A stretch of DNA of 29,735 nt from a virus: the IMG/VR virus record IMGVR_UViG_3300049855_000121, positions 1 to 29,735 of that record. One strand, written 5' to 3'. The notes beneath the pieces are model-generated. The model did not search any database. It worked only from the letters and a program-made list of their open reading frames with translations, and was not told the DNA's origin. Shown here one piece after another: positions 1 to 7,139 of this stretch (position 1 is its first letter; each line of letters begins with the position of its first letter). The position numbers and the translations under genes are program-made.

Positions 1-927
1 AAAGGCGACACGATAAACGTATAAGTCGCAAGTTGATGTTGGCACTTGATAGGTATAGTTCTTTTGAATAGGTGCTCCTGTAGGAGTCCACCCGATAAGC
101 TCTCCGTAGACTAAGAAATTCTCTGGCAATAGTCCCTCAAGCTTTTTACCCTCTTCGGACCATATATCGGTCTCGTAGAAGTGGTTCTGGTTTGGATTAT
201 TAACGTCCTTAATTACTTTTCGGGATCCGAAGACATAATCGAATTCGGTCTTTGGTATGCGTACTCCAAGTAACGATACAATTCGTTCAAGATACGTTGG
301 TTTTGTTGCGACAATCGTATTTCCGACTCTGATGGATGTGCCGTGTATCTTTTGTGTGATAATGACTTCGCGGCCTTCTGGTATGACTCCAACATTTCTA
401 AAGTAGTTATCCGAGTCATAGTGTTCTGGTAGGAACTTCCTGTCAACGCGGACGAATTTGTTCTTGTTCTTTTCGATCTTCTTTTCTCGGCTGGTACTCT
501 TGACGACATATTTATTACATATTAGATGGTCGCCAATACGGTCGAACACATCCCCTTCTTTTAGTTCTTCCCATCCTTTAATGTATGACAATGACTCAAG
601 TGGCATAAATAGCGAGTCTGATCTGTGACCACGAAACTTCATAGCCTTTACTCTTCGGTTATCTTCTAAGTAGCCTGCGGCCTCTTTGTCTTTATTAAAT
701 TCTTTGTGTCTGAATAAGTTATTGTTACTCGCATACTCTTCGCTAAGTTGTGACTCTGCAGGAAAGAATACGCCAAGGTCGCCCTCTTTAACGTCTTTGC
801 TTACTATAGACTGGAACCCGTAGATTGGTGTACCTACGACGTTATCGCAGCCTTCTAGTTCGTTAACGGCTTTAATAGCCACGACAACTGCTGCGTAGTT
901 ATCATTTTCTGGTTTTTGTAGTTTCAT
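1..927 (-). CDS. RNA ligase, DraRnl/Rnl5-like (3' end cut by window edge)
   Basis: The 309 readable residues resemble ATP-dependent RNA ligases of the Deinococcus DRB0094 (Rnl5) type. That family has an N-terminal OB-like module followed by a nucleotidyltransferase domain. The catalytic motif I is KIHGTS with Lys193 as the expected adenylated lysine, and a motif III-like VYGELIGW lies at 273-280. Residues 45-110 (GDLGVFFPAESQL, VKAMKFRGHRSDSLFMPL) fit the OB-like part. The C-terminal end is beyond position 1. The ATG shares an ATGA overlap with the upstream gene, so the two are probably translationally coupled. Such ligases seal nicked RNA, and in a phage they often counter host RNA-cleaving defences, which is an inference here. 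Confidence 0.8.
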   Translation of the reverse strand, partial: MKLQKPENDNYAAVVVAIKAVNELEGCDNVVGTPIYGFQSIVSKDVKEGDLGVFFPAESQLSEEYASNNNLFRHKEFNKDKEAAGYLEDNRRVKAMKFRGHRSDSLFMPLESLSYIKGWEELKEGDVFDRIGDHLICNKYVVKSTSREKKIEKNKNKFVRVDRKFLPEHYDSDNYFRNVGVIPEGREVIITQKIHGTSIRVGNTIVATKPTYLERIVSLLGVRIPKTEFDYVFGSRKVIKDVNNPNQNHFYETDIWSEEGKKLEGLLPENFLVYGELIGWTPTGAPIQKNYTYQVPTSTCDLYVYRVAF

Positions 928-1268
928 ATTCTCTCCTCGAATAAATCATCTAACTCTGGTTTGTTTTCTTCGTACCACATAAGAGCGAAAGCGTTCCACG
1001 CTACCGCCGCTAAATGATCTTCTGTGCGCTCACCCTCACGCCATGCTATAAGATGACGGAATAATGATGCGTAAGCCCGCGACATAGGCTGGCCCTTTTG
1101 CCAGTTATTGTCATCGTACTTCTCTGCCCCCCTTGCGTATAGGTCTGCTAAGCGCTTAAGGGGCTGTACCGGTATAAGGTCGTATCGAGGCTTGCCCGTC
1201 TGAGTGTCTCGGACCATACCTGTTTCAAATGATTGGCGTTCGCCGGAGTCCTTAGTAATAAAGGTCAT
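924..1268 (-). CDS. dATP/dGTP pyrophosphohydrolase-like protein (DUF5664)
   Basis: This 114-aa protein matches the DUF5664 (dATP/dGTP diphosphohydrolase N-terminal) pattern. It has TGKPRYDLIPVQPLKRLADL (25-44), then an ARGAEKYDDNNW block, SLFRHLIAWREGE, and the acidic helix EDHLAAVAWNAFALMWYEE. The paired acidic helices are typical of all-alpha NTP pyrophosphatases. Related phage proteins cleave dNTPs to dNMP and pyrophosphate, adjusting nucleotide pools. It overlaps both neighbours by 4 nt (ATGA). The family is fairly clear, but the substrate is inferred. Confidence 0.75.
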   Translation of the reverse strand: MTFITKDSGERQSFETGMVRDTQTGKPRYDLIPVQPLKRLADLYARGAEKYDDNNWQKGQPMSRAYASLFRHLIAWREGERTEDHLAAVAWNAFALMWYEENKPELDDLFEERI

Positions 1269-1471
1269 AGCTGATTCCTATAATCATCTAATACAACCAC
1301 TCCGAGTAATCGTATAATTGTGCCTTTGTGCTCTTGCAGGACCATCTCTTCGAGGTCCAGTTCTGCCCTGCGGCCGTGGAGTTCGCTAATCTCACCTTCG
1401 AGTGCTTCGAGGTGTAGTTCTAATTCATATGGCGGCATTTCGTCATAGAAACTTTCGGGAGTGTCTTCCAT
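1265..1471 (-). CDS. small acidic coiled-coil protein, unknown function
   Basis: This 68-aa protein is rich in Glu and Leu. A helical segment at about 14-50 (PPYELELHLEALEGEISELH) has coiled-coil spacing, followed by a hydrophobic LLGVVVLDDY end. I do not recognise a family. It is the first gene of the three-gene unit with DUF5664 and the RNA ligase, joined by ATGA overlaps, and is preceded by a purine-rich AAGAGAAAAG stretch. A structured leader and a promoter lie upstream. Confidence 0.6.
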   Translation of the reverse strand: MEDTPESFYDEMPPYELELHLEALEGEISELHGRRAELDLEEMVLQEHKGTIIRLLGVVVLDDYRNQL

Positions 1472-1491
1472 GCTTTTCTCTTTTCTCTTGT

Positions 1492-1591
1492 AGATAGATA
1501 CGGCAAGAGGCCCCGGAAGGATAACAGAGCTTTTTACCCGGGCATACTGCTAATAGCCTAGAACCTGTACGGCCTCTAGCTATATCTATCT
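1492..1591 (-). promoter_or_regulatory. structured 5' leader: long imperfect inverted repeat
   Basis: Positions 1492-1512 and 1571-1591 form an inverted repeat: AGATAGATA pairs with TATCTATCT and AGAGGCC with GGCCTCT, around a 5x5 internal loop. Inside lies a second hairpin (CCCGG/CCCGGG near 1511-1542). It sits between the promoter at 1622-1650 and the ATG at 1471, so it would be the mRNA leader. No ligand class is recognised. It could be an attenuator or a stability element. Confidence 0.4.
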
Positions 1592-1613
1592 TTATTTTAT
1601 TAAGGAGTGTTAC

Positions 1614-1621
1614 CTAATTAG
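1614..1621. promoter_or_regulatory. CTAATTAG palindrome beside the -10 box (possible operator)
   Basis: This perfect 8-bp palindrome immediately follows the -10 hexamer (1622-1627) of the minus-strand promoter. The same palindrome ends both copies of the repeat at the ribbon-helix-helix gene (9814-9821 and 9835-9842). It may be a distant site for that regulator, but this rests on sequence identity alone. Confidence 0.35.
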
Positions 1622-1650
1622 AGTGTACACTACTTGTGCTTATTGTGCAA
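1622..1650 (-). promoter_or_regulatory. sigma70-type promoter for nucleotide/RNA-ligase unit
   Basis: On the minus strand TTGCAC (1650-1645) and TACACT (1627-1622) are separated by 17 bp. It would drive the genes at 1471 to 1. It lies just downstream of the lysin stop codon. Confidence 0.45.
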
Positions 1651-1654
1651 ACGG

Positions 1655-1663
1655 TTATCCACA
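1655..1663 (+). promoter_or_regulatory. DnaA-box-like 9-mer TTATCCACA
   Basis: This is an exact match to the DnaA box consensus TTATNCACA, next to the lysin stop codon. It is one of four copies in the window, all in the same orientation and all at gene boundaries. Confidence 0.4.
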
Positions 1664-1666
1664 GGT

Positions 1667-2302
1667 TTAGTACCAGTGTGGGCTGCGTGATTGCCACGTA
1701 GACAATGCGTTTTCCCAAGTACCGTACCTAGCCTTAACATAGCCGTTCATCCAACGTAGCTGACATACTGCACCAGCTTCGTCTAGTGTACAGGGTAGCT
1801 TACTGCAGGGCAATGCTTGCGGTATTCCACAGGCCCCACTTGTAGGGTTCTTGGCGTTATAGCGACAACCACTTTCGTTTAATATAAGACGGGTAGAGGC
1901 TGCGGTAATTGGTATACCAGCCTGTTCCATCCATACTAAACACTGAGGGTTGCTTACTTTAGCTCTTACTGGAGCTGCTTCTGCGAGTACCCTAGCGGTG
2001 TTGCGTTTGGCCTGTAGTTGTTTATTAAGCTCTTCTTTTTCTTTGTTGAGCTGCTCGATCTGCTTCTGCTGTTCAGTAGTTAGATCGTTCTTCTTATTCA
2101 ATTCTTGTAGTTGAGACTGTACTTGTGTCTTTTTAGAGTTAAGTTCAGCTTCGATTTTTGCCTGGTATGTATATTGCTGCAATAGCATGTATACAACGAT
2201 ACCAAGTGATGTTAGCAATGCGGCAATGATTGCTTTCTTGGTGTGGGAGTTTTTCACAATCCGGCTCTTAGAGCCATCTGTTCCTTTTTTACTTGTACTC
2301 AT
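1667..2302 (-). CDS. membrane-anchored lytic transglycosylase (SLT-like endolysin)
   Basis: The 211-aa protein has a basic N-terminus, one membrane segment (about 24-42), a long coiled coil (about 47-105) and an SLT-like lysozyme domain. The domain's ESGCRYNAKN (catalytic Glu143), SGACGIPQALPCSKL and RWMNGYVKARYGTWENAL follow the secreted transglycosylase pattern. Four to six Cys suggest disulfides outside the membrane. It would cleave peptidoglycan glycan strands. It follows a two-helix holin candidate by 9 nt, making a holin-lysin pair. The signal-anchor design suggests Sec export with membrane retention. The Cys-rich SLT form resembles Actinobacteria and Saccharibacteria proteins, which is only a weak host hint. 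Confidence 0.75.
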   Translation of the reverse strand: MSTSKKGTDGSKSRIVKNSHTKKAIIAALLTSLGIVVYMLLQQYTYQAKIEAELNSKKTQVQSQLQELNKKNDLTTEQQKQIEQLNKEKEELNKQLQAKRNTARVLAEAAPVRAKVSNPQCLVWMEQAGIPITAASTRLILNESGCRYNAKNPTSGACGIPQALPCSKLPCTLDEAGAVCQLRWMNGYVKARYGTWENALSTWQSRSPHWY

Positions 2303-2311
2303 ATGATAACA

Positions 2312-2491
2312 CTAACGGTTAATAAATGCAATATAAGTAAGCGAAGAAACGAGTGCGAAAGCTATACTACCACTGATTACTGCGTTAACTGGTTGTACAA
2401 AGTACATTGCTCCAGCTACTGCCAGTATGTCCAGTACAAGCATCACAAGTACGAACGCTGTTGTTTGACCTTTAGTTGTTGATTTTGCCAT
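2312..2491 (-). CDS. holin-like small two-helix membrane protein
   Basis: This 59-aa ORF has two hydrophobic stretches: about 13-31 (FVLVMLVLDILAVAGAMY) and 35-56 (NAVISGSIAFALVSSLTYIA). It has a charged N-terminus (MAKSTTKGQ) and a C-terminal NR. Size, topology and position just before the lysin fit a class II holin. A good Shine-Dalgarno AGGAG precedes the ATG, and a strong promoter lies directly upstream. No sequence family is recognised, so the function comes from context. Confidence 0.6.
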   Translation of the reverse strand: MAKSTTKGQTTAFVLVMLVLDILAVAGAMYFVQPVNAVISGSIAFALVSSLTYIAFINR

Positions 2492-2531
2492 TTTGCTTTT
2501 CTCCTAATTTATGTTATTAAATGACACTAGG

Positions 2532-2560
2532 AGTATAGCACTAGCGGAATGGTTTGTCAA
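2532..2560 (-). promoter_or_regulatory. strong sigma70-type promoter for holin-lysin
   Basis: Minus-strand TTGACA (2560-2555) and TATACT (2537-2532) with a 17-bp spacer is near consensus. It lies between the NinG-like stop and the holin start, so lysis genes can be transcribed independently. Confidence 0.65.
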
Positions 2561-3045
2561 TACCAAGAGTTTGGTTTATCTGGGAAAATGCCATTCTCAG
2601 CATCTTTTATCTTAGCTTTGTACTCTATCTTAATGTTTTCTAGTTCTTCTCTGGTCCACTTCTTTGGCCCTGCAGAGGCTTCAAGATCATCAAGTCCATC
2701 TCGTCCCAGCTTCTTTTCAAGCCCCCTAAAGTATCCCCTGAGATTTGCATGTAAGAAACGGTTGCATCTGTGGCATTGGGCATTAATATTTCTCTCGTCA
2801 AAACGAGTCGAAGATACGGTTGTTGGTATATAGTGACCGCCATCCAGCTCGGGATAAGGGAACCACTTTCCGCATGATATACAACCCGCTCCGTCCGATC
2901 CACCACAATCCCTGAGCCTTGCATACTTATTCGCTAACGCCTGGACTGAGCTCACCAGCTTCGAGTATGGCTGTAAGTTCTTCCGCCGTGTAGTAGACGG
3001 GCTCTTCTTGCTTATACTCTTCTTTTGTTTGGTGTCTTTTTTCAT
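2557..3045 (-). CDS. NinG/Rap-like recombination endonuclease
   Basis: The protein has the lambda NinG (Rap) pattern. Near the start is NKYARLRDCGG, then a zinc-binding CISCGKWFPYPELDGGHYI, then STRFDERNINAQCHRCNRF, then LRGYFRGLEKKLG. In lambda, Rap is a junction-specific endonuclease acting in Red recombination. The frame is open up to 3120 (187 aa), but that part overlaps the HNH gene's 3' end. I place the start at ATG 3045 (162 aa), which leaves a Lys-rich tail before the domain. The overlap suggests the upstream HNH gene displaced or rewrote the original 5' end. The start is uncertain. Confidence 0.7.
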   Translation of the reverse strand: MKKDTKQKKSISKKSPSTTRRKNLQPYSKLVSSVQALANKYARLRDCGGSDGAGCISCGKWFPYPELDGGHYIPTTVSSTRFDERNINAQCHRCNRFLHANLRGYFRGLEKKLGRDGLDDLEASAGPKKWTREELENIKIEYKAKIKDAENGIFPDKPNSWY

Positions 3046-3658
3046 TTTGTCTTTTGTTTCTGCATATTTTACAGTTGCGCTTTCCGTTGTATATAAGCGT
3101 ATTTTCTTCGTTAAATTCATGACCTAATTTGCAATGAGTTTTTTGTGAGTTTATTCTCGCTGGCCCCCAATTTTTTACAGAAGCATTTTTTATATTTTCT
3201 GAACGATTCACGGACCTTAGATTACTTCTTCGGTTATCGAGCTTGTCGTGATTTATATGGTCTGTGTCTAGTCCCTCTATAGTATCGTTGATTACTCTGT
3301 GCATACGAACAGTGGTTTTCTTGCCATTAATTATCGGCCTGCGTACCGCATACCCAGTAGAAGAAAGATACCACGGTCCCATACTTGATATATATTCATA
3401 GTCCTCTATTGATACCTTTGCGAATGTATTTCCTACGGGCACTAACTTGTGATAGTCGCTCTTTTTCCTTGAACCACCAACTTTGGCATACTCAACAACC
3501 TTTTCTTTTGGTATTAGTGCAAAGCCTGTTTTGCGGCTTCTATTTGGGTTTTTCCAAGATTTAGAACCTATGTTCTTATAATAATCTTTACCATATTTTA
3601 ATTCGTTTGTCAACTTACCTTTTAAAGCCCCCTCTTTAGTGCCTGCCACGTTTTTCAT
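2927..3658 (-). CDS. HNH homing endonuclease
   Basis: The 243-aa protein has an N-terminal KYGKDYYKNIGSKSW segment (about 21-35), often found before phage HNH domains. A beta-rich region VSIEDYEYISSMGPWYLSSTG follows. The HNH core is MHRVINDTIEG then DHINHDKLDNRRSNLR (133-148), and a C-terminal CKLGHEF and CKICRNK form a possible zinc knuckle. Its 3' end overlaps the NinG-like frame by about 120-190 nt and its start overlaps the preceding gene by 23 nt. This fits a free-standing selfish endonuclease inserted in the recombination operon. Confidence 0.75.
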   Translation of the reverse strand: MKNVAGTKEGALKGKLTNELKYGKDYYKNIGSKSWKNPNRSRKTGFALIPKEKVVEYAKVGGSRKKSDYHKLVPVGNTFAKVSIEDYEYISSMGPWYLSSTGYAVRRPIINGKKTTVRMHRVINDTIEGLDTDHINHDKLDNRRSNLRSVNRSENIKNASVKNWGPARINSQKTHCKLGHEFNEENTLIYNGKRNCKICRNKRQNEKRHQTKEEYKQEEPVYYTAEELTAILEAGELSPGVSE

Positions 3659-3899
3659 CCTTTTCTAATGCTTTTAAAAATGCTTGAGCCGTTTTAAGTT
3701 CGCCCGCATCGGTGGCCTGTTCGATAATCTCTTCCATAAGCATCACATATGTCTCATACACAAGCTTTGTAAAGGTGATTACTTCTTCCAGGTCGCCATT
3801 TATATTTGTAATGCTAGCGGCTTTTTCGCCGTGATCTACTAATAGGAAATAACTACCTGATGTTATTAGTTTCCATATTGCCTTGATTCGGGTACCCAT
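3636..3899 (-). CDS. small hypothetical protein
   Basis: The ORF gives 87 aa from ATG 3899, or 93 aa from ATG 3917. The later start has a purine-rich AGAAGAAAA before it. The protein has a short beta-like N-terminus (YFLLVDHGEKAASI), then helices (VYETYVMLMEEIIEQA, KTAQAFLKALEKDEK). No family is recognised. It overlaps the helicase end and the HNH start, which suggests translational coupling within the replication operon. Confidence 0.5.
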   Translation of the reverse strand: MGTRIKAIWKLITSGSYFLLVDHGEKAASITNINGDLEEVITFTKLVYETYVMLMEEIIEQATDAGELKTAQAFLKALEKDEKRGRH

Positions 3900-4771
3900 T
3901 TTTCTTCTAGTCTCCATTCGTTTTGTGTTAATTTTGCTGCTTCCTGTTTCAGTGGACGGGAACGGTTCTTCTTTAGATAAAACTCAAGCTCATTTGGGTT
4001 CTTTTCATCTCTGAATACAAAACCAACCATATCTGAATCCTGTTCTATAGAAGAGCTGCCCTTTAGATTATGTAGCCCGGGCTTGTATACCTTCTTAGTA
4101 GAGCCATCGGGGTTCATAATTCTTGTTGGGGTGACGTGTGATAAAAGGATAACGGGTAAGTTATTCTCTACGGCGCACTCTTTAAAGTGCTTCATAATAC
4201 GGCTTATCTCTTGCGTAGTGTTGTCTGCAGTACGAGAAAAGAAGTGTAGGTGGTCAATAATAACCAAACAGGCACCCTCTTCTTTAGCCTTCTTCATTAA
4301 AACGTCAATGTCCCTGTAGGTGACTGCAGGAGCTCTCTGAACCATTATTCCCGCATAGTCGTGTTCTTCACCACTTAGGTTATAAAACCGCTGTACAGCC
4401 TGATTACGCGTTAATTCAAGGTTTACCATAAGAACAGGCTTCTTTTCTTTCATATAGACGTTCTGGGCTATGTTCATAGCAAATAGTGATTTGCCGTGGC
4501 CCGTATCGCCGCCTATTGTTAAGAGTTCGCCTGGCTCAAAAGAGCCAAGTAGCCTGTCAACATCTGGATAACCCGTAGATATACCTGAGTACCTATGGCC
4601 ATTCTTAATGTACTCCATAGCATCTTCTTCGAATTCACTAAGGTATGCTATTTCGGTATTTTCAGAAAGCTGAGCGAGTTCTTTAGCTGCGCCATCTTCA
4701 ATAAGATCAAAGATGTGGTCAACTTTCCTCTTCTGTAGGTAGACCGGATTTTTCTGGTAGCCCATAGACAA
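3866..4771 (-). CDS. DnaB-type replicative helicase (short form)
   Basis: The 301-aa protein has a RecA-like ATPase core: TGYPDVDRLLGSF, Walker A GDTGHGKS (88-95) and Walker B LVIIDHLHFF (Asp173). It also has VILLSHVTP and LKGSSSIEQDSDMVGFVFRD with the DnaB-type arginine and switch regions. DnaB proteins are about 450 aa. This one lacks most of the N-terminal helical domain, as in some phage helicases. It would unwind DNA at the phage fork as a hexamer. No primase is seen in the window. The start overlaps the small gene upstream; ATG 4765 is an alternative. Confidence 0.8.
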   Translation of the reverse strand: MSMGYQKNPVYLQKRKVDHIFDLIEDGAAKELAQLSENTEIAYLSEFEEDAMEYIKNGHRYSGISTGYPDVDRLLGSFEPGELLTIGGDTGHGKSLFAMNIAQNVYMKEKKPVLMVNLELTRNQAVQRFYNLSGEEHDYAGIMVQRAPAVTYRDIDVLMKKAKEEGACLVIIDHLHFFSRTADNTTQEISRIMKHFKECAVENNLPVILLSHVTPTRIMNPDGSTKKVYKPGLHNLKGSSSIEQDSDMVGFVFRDEKNPNELEFYLKKNRSRPLKQEAAKLTQNEWRLEEKWVPESRQYGN

Positions 4772-4940
4772 CTCTCCTTAGTTTCTCGTAGTATTTCTGT
4801 TCTAACGGTTGCAATGTTCTTACAAACTCTTTGTCGCCCTTCTCTAAGGCTATTCTTATGCTTACTTCTAGGCCGCCAATCATCTTTAAGATGTCGTCTA
4901 TTCGCTTTTCTTTTTCTGGTATGGGGTCCGTAGAGCTCAT
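4719..4940 (-). CDS. small helical protein upstream of helicase
   Basis: This 73-aa protein is charged and mostly helical (EKEKRIDDILKMIGGLEVSI, FVRTLQPLEQKYYEKLRRVV). It ends 53 nt inside the helicase frame. No family is recognised. A helicase loader or accessory factor would be a natural guess from position, but nothing in the sequence proves it. Confidence 0.45.
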   Translation of the reverse strand: MSSTDPIPEKEKRIDDILKMIGGLEVSIRIALEKGDKEFVRTLQPLEQKYYEKLRRVVYGLPEKSGLPTEEES

Positions 4941-4955
4941 ATTGATTCCATTTCA

Positions 4956-5342
4956 TTAGTATTGGTTCTTATCCGAGCCTATTTGTACCTTTAAGACGCT
5001 TTGTATAGAGCTACACAGACCATCTGTGTACTTCATATAGCCACGCAATCTCTCTACTTCAATGGCATATTCAATTAGATCTGCCTCGAACTCAAGAGCA
5101 TCTTTTGCTGGCGACTTCTTCATTCCTTTTTCTATGAACCCATCATATCGAGCTGCCTTTTGGTGGCGATATTGCCTTTCAGCGTCTGCCACCTTGTCCA
5201 CTAGCTGTACCAATAGCCCCCTAATAAGTAAGAGGTTATTGGCAAGCGTAGTAGGATCTGCAGGCTCCACACCATGAGCACCACGCACAAATAAGTTTGT
5301 TTGGAACTTATTAAGCTGGTTGATGATGTCTTCGGTCTTCAT
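4956..5342 (-). CDS. hypothetical protein in replication operon
   Basis: The 128-aa protein is helix-rich. It has NNLLLIRGLLVQLVDKVADA (34-53), a basic middle (RQYRHQKAARYDGF) and DALEFEADLIEYAIEVERLRG. It starts where the gene at 5342-5824 stops, in a 1-nt overlap. No family is recognised. Its place between a putative ssDNA-binding protein and the helicase suggests a role in replication or recombination. Confidence 0.6.
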   Translation of the reverse strand: MKTEDIINQLNKFQTNLFVRGAHGVEPADPTTLANNLLLIRGLLVQLVDKVADAERQYRHQKAARYDGFIEKGMKKSPAKDALEFEADLIEYAIEVERLRGYMKYTDGLCSSIQSVLKVQIGSDKNQY

Positions 5343-5824
5343 TAGTTAGGAAAAATAGCCTGAATATCTTGTGGTGTTATTGCTTCTGTGGTACCAACTG
5401 TGGCCTCAACAGGCGCCGTGAGCTCTTCTAGGGCCGTCTGCAGGCCTCCAGTCTGGTAAAGTGCCTCTGCATACTGGTGAACAGCATTTGCCCAGTCTAG
5501 GGGCTTTAGAGGGTTAGGAGATATTGCCAAAACATAGTTTGCTGCATTTGTCAAACAGTTACCTTGTCGTTGGCCATCTGAATTATCTTTCCAAGCCGGT
5601 TTCTGGTCCTGTAGCGGTACATCACGCACAAACGGGTCTTTTTTAAAGTATGCGCCAAATTTACTATCTACAATTTGACCATTCTCTTCTTGGCCGAGTT
5701 CAACGGGCTTTTGGCGGCTCAATTTTACTTCTCGTATATCTTCGTTAAAGTGTACGATGTACTCTGTGCCGAACTTTGGGTCTACTTTACCTGTTGGAGT
5801 TGCCGATTTTACTGTGTATTTCAT
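5342..5824 (-). CDS. possible ssDNA-binding (OB-fold-like) protein
   Basis: The 160-aa protein begins with beta-rich sequence (YTVKSATPTGKVDPKFGTEY, IVHFNEDIREVKLS). It continues with FKKDPFVRDVPLQDQKPAWK, QGNCLTNAANYVLAI and an acidic C-terminal region ending IQAIFPN. A beta barrel with an acidic hydrophobic tail is the layout of SSB proteins, and the gene lies next to a PD-(D/E)XK nuclease. No signature motif is certain, so this is a structural guess. Confidence 0.45.
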   Translation of the reverse strand: MKYTVKSATPTGKVDPKFGTEYIVHFNEDIREVKLSRQKPVELGQEENGQIVDSKFGAYFKKDPFVRDVPLQDQKPAWKDNSDGQRQGNCLTNAANYVLAISPNPLKPLDWANAVHQYAEALYQTGGLQTALEELTAPVEATVGTTEAITPQDIQAIFPN

Positions 5825-5826
5825 TC

Positions 5827-6732
5827 TTAGTCTCTCTTTTTAAATTTGTAATCTGCGTTTAATATTGTATGGTATGTATTAAAGCAAGATATATAAGCTC
5901 TTGCACAATCTACTGGACTCATACCAAAGTCACTCGCCCAAACTATTCTCGGCTCTTCTCCCTTCTTATCAAAGTTTACTGCTGCAAGGTCGTCTACCCA
6001 CTTACCAGTTCTTTCGAACTCTGCCTGTGCTAAACCGCCTAATTGGAAAAAATAACTAATGTCAATACCGTCTGTATTAGACGATGATCTGTTGGTTGAC
6101 TTCCAGTCTGCTATGCAGTGTTTACCACCTATATAGCCCTTAAAGTCTCCCTGCCCTGAATAGCCAAATTGCATAGAGTATACAAAGAATTCTAGCTCTT
6201 CGGCGTTTGGCTTAAAGTAATTATCAAACTGTATAAATGAATCCCACATACCCTTTGTATCTTCTGTAATGATCGGTATGGTCTTGCGGTCTGTCTTGTA
6301 ATAGGCTTCTATGGCCGAATGAATCCAAGTACCCAACTCTTTACCTGTGTTACTCTTACGCTTAAATGCCGCCTTAGCCTCTGAATACCAGGGGTAGTTC
6401 TTTTTAAAGCGGTAGTAGCTCATCACTGGCTTATTGTTTTCATCTCGCCTATTTTCTTCGTAGGCTTCTAGGTCTTCAAAGAATTTTGGTAATCTCTCTA
6501 CATCTGACGGGGTATTTAAAAAGTGCATTAAAATAGCGTTGACCGCTTCTTTTGCGGCCCACGCTTTTAAATAATCTTTTGGCACAACTGCAAGGGGCGT
6601 TGTTGCCCCGTGAGTTGGCCTGTAATTGCTAAATTGTCCGTCTGCTAGTTTGTGAGCCACTGCATATGAGTGAGCTGTGTCATCAAACTGAACATCTACC
6701 TCTGCACCGTTTGGGAATGTTAAAACAGGCAC
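5827..6732 (-). CDS. PD-(D/E)XK exonuclease (RecB/Cas4-like)
   Basis: The 301-aa protein has the ordered motifs of RecB-family nucleases. They are GTWIHSAIEAYY with His138, then GYSGQGDFKGY with Asp196, then the D-x-K pair CIADWKST (Asp209, Lys211), and a downstream FFQLGGLAQAE with Gln230. These residues bind Mg2+ and catalyse phosphodiester cleavage. The likely role is end resection for recombination together with the neighbouring putative ssDNA-binding and NinG-like proteins. It starts with GTG at 6732 after a weak AAAGAG. It ends 2 nt before the next ATG. Confidence 0.75.
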   Translation of the reverse strand: MPVLTFPNGAEVDVQFDDTAHSYAVAHKLADGQFSNYRPTHGATTPLAVVPKDYLKAWAAKEAVNAILMHFLNTPSDVERLPKFFEDLEAYEENRRDENNKPVMSYYRFKKNYPWYSEAKAAFKRKSNTGKELGTWIHSAIEAYYKTDRKTIPIITEDTKGMWDSFIQFDNYFKPNAEELEFFVYSMQFGYSGQGDFKGYIGGKHCIADWKSTNRSSSNTDGIDISYFFQLGGLAQAEFERTGKWVDDLAAVNFDKKGEEPRIVWASDFGMSPVDCARAYISCFNTYHTILNADYKFKKRD

Positions 6733-6832
6733 TTTTGCTCTTTTCGTGTTTCTTGAGGTGGGAGTTACCTCTTGCTTTTCTCCTATCTCTATACTAGCAC
6801 AAACACGATTAAAATGCTAGCCCTTTATTGCT

Positions 6833-7057
6833 TTATTTATCCACAGTTTTATGGCTTAGCTGTGATTGAAAAGCGCCTGCCTCGGCCATACGTCGCATTT
6901 TCTTATTAGCCTTCTCATAGATATTGACAATGTGTGTATGCGACAAGCCTAGTCTCTCTCCTAAATTGCGGTAGCTCATACCGGATTCGATTAAAAGGTA
7001 TATAATCACCTCTCTCTCGCTAAGTTGTGTACTAACTATCTGATTTATTGTGTCCAT
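6833..7057 (-). CDS. HTH regulator resembling sigma factor region 4
   Basis: From ATG 7057 this is a 74-aa protein. The ATG has an AGAGGGAAG Shine-Dalgarno, and the longer frame to 7120 has none. LSEREVIIYLLIESGMSY, then RNLGERLGLSHTHIVNIYEKA, is a helix-turn-helix of the sigma70 region 4 and LuxR type. No region 2 is present, so it is not a full sigma factor. It may bind DNA or act on host RNA polymerase. It ends the small-gene string and precedes a break of about 100 nt before the nuclease gene. Confidence 0.65.
   Translation of the reverse strand: MDTINQIVSTQLSEREVIIYLLIESGMSYRNLGERLGLSHTHIVNIYEKANKKMRRMAEAGAFQSQLSHKTVDK
6837..6845 (+). promoter_or_regulatory. DnaA-box-like 9-mer TTATCCACA
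   Basis: This is an exact DnaA consensus match overlapping the last codons of the HTH gene at 6833-7057. It is the second of four copies. Confidence 0.4.
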
Positions 7058-7139
7058 TCTCTTCCCTCTTTTTCTTCTTAGGTTTCTTACTCGGGTAAAA
7101 TGCAAGCACGACGGCTGCAAGTGCCAGCAATATCTCCAT
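7032..7139 (-). CDS. 35-aa single-helix membrane peptide
   Basis: The peptide has a hydrophobic N-terminus (MEILLALAAVVLAFY) followed by a Lys-rich tail (KKPKKKKREE). Its ATG overlaps the upstream TAA (TAATG), and its end overlaps the HTH gene start. The polarity predicts one membrane helix with a positive cytoplasmic tail. Function is unknown. Confidence 0.5.
   Translation of the reverse strand: MEILLALAAVVLAFYPSKKPKKKKREENGHNKSDS

Noticed and set aside
213-509. 98-aa minus-strand ORF within the RNA ligase region
   Set aside because: It lies in another frame of the RNA ligase gene, whose catalytic motif is clear.
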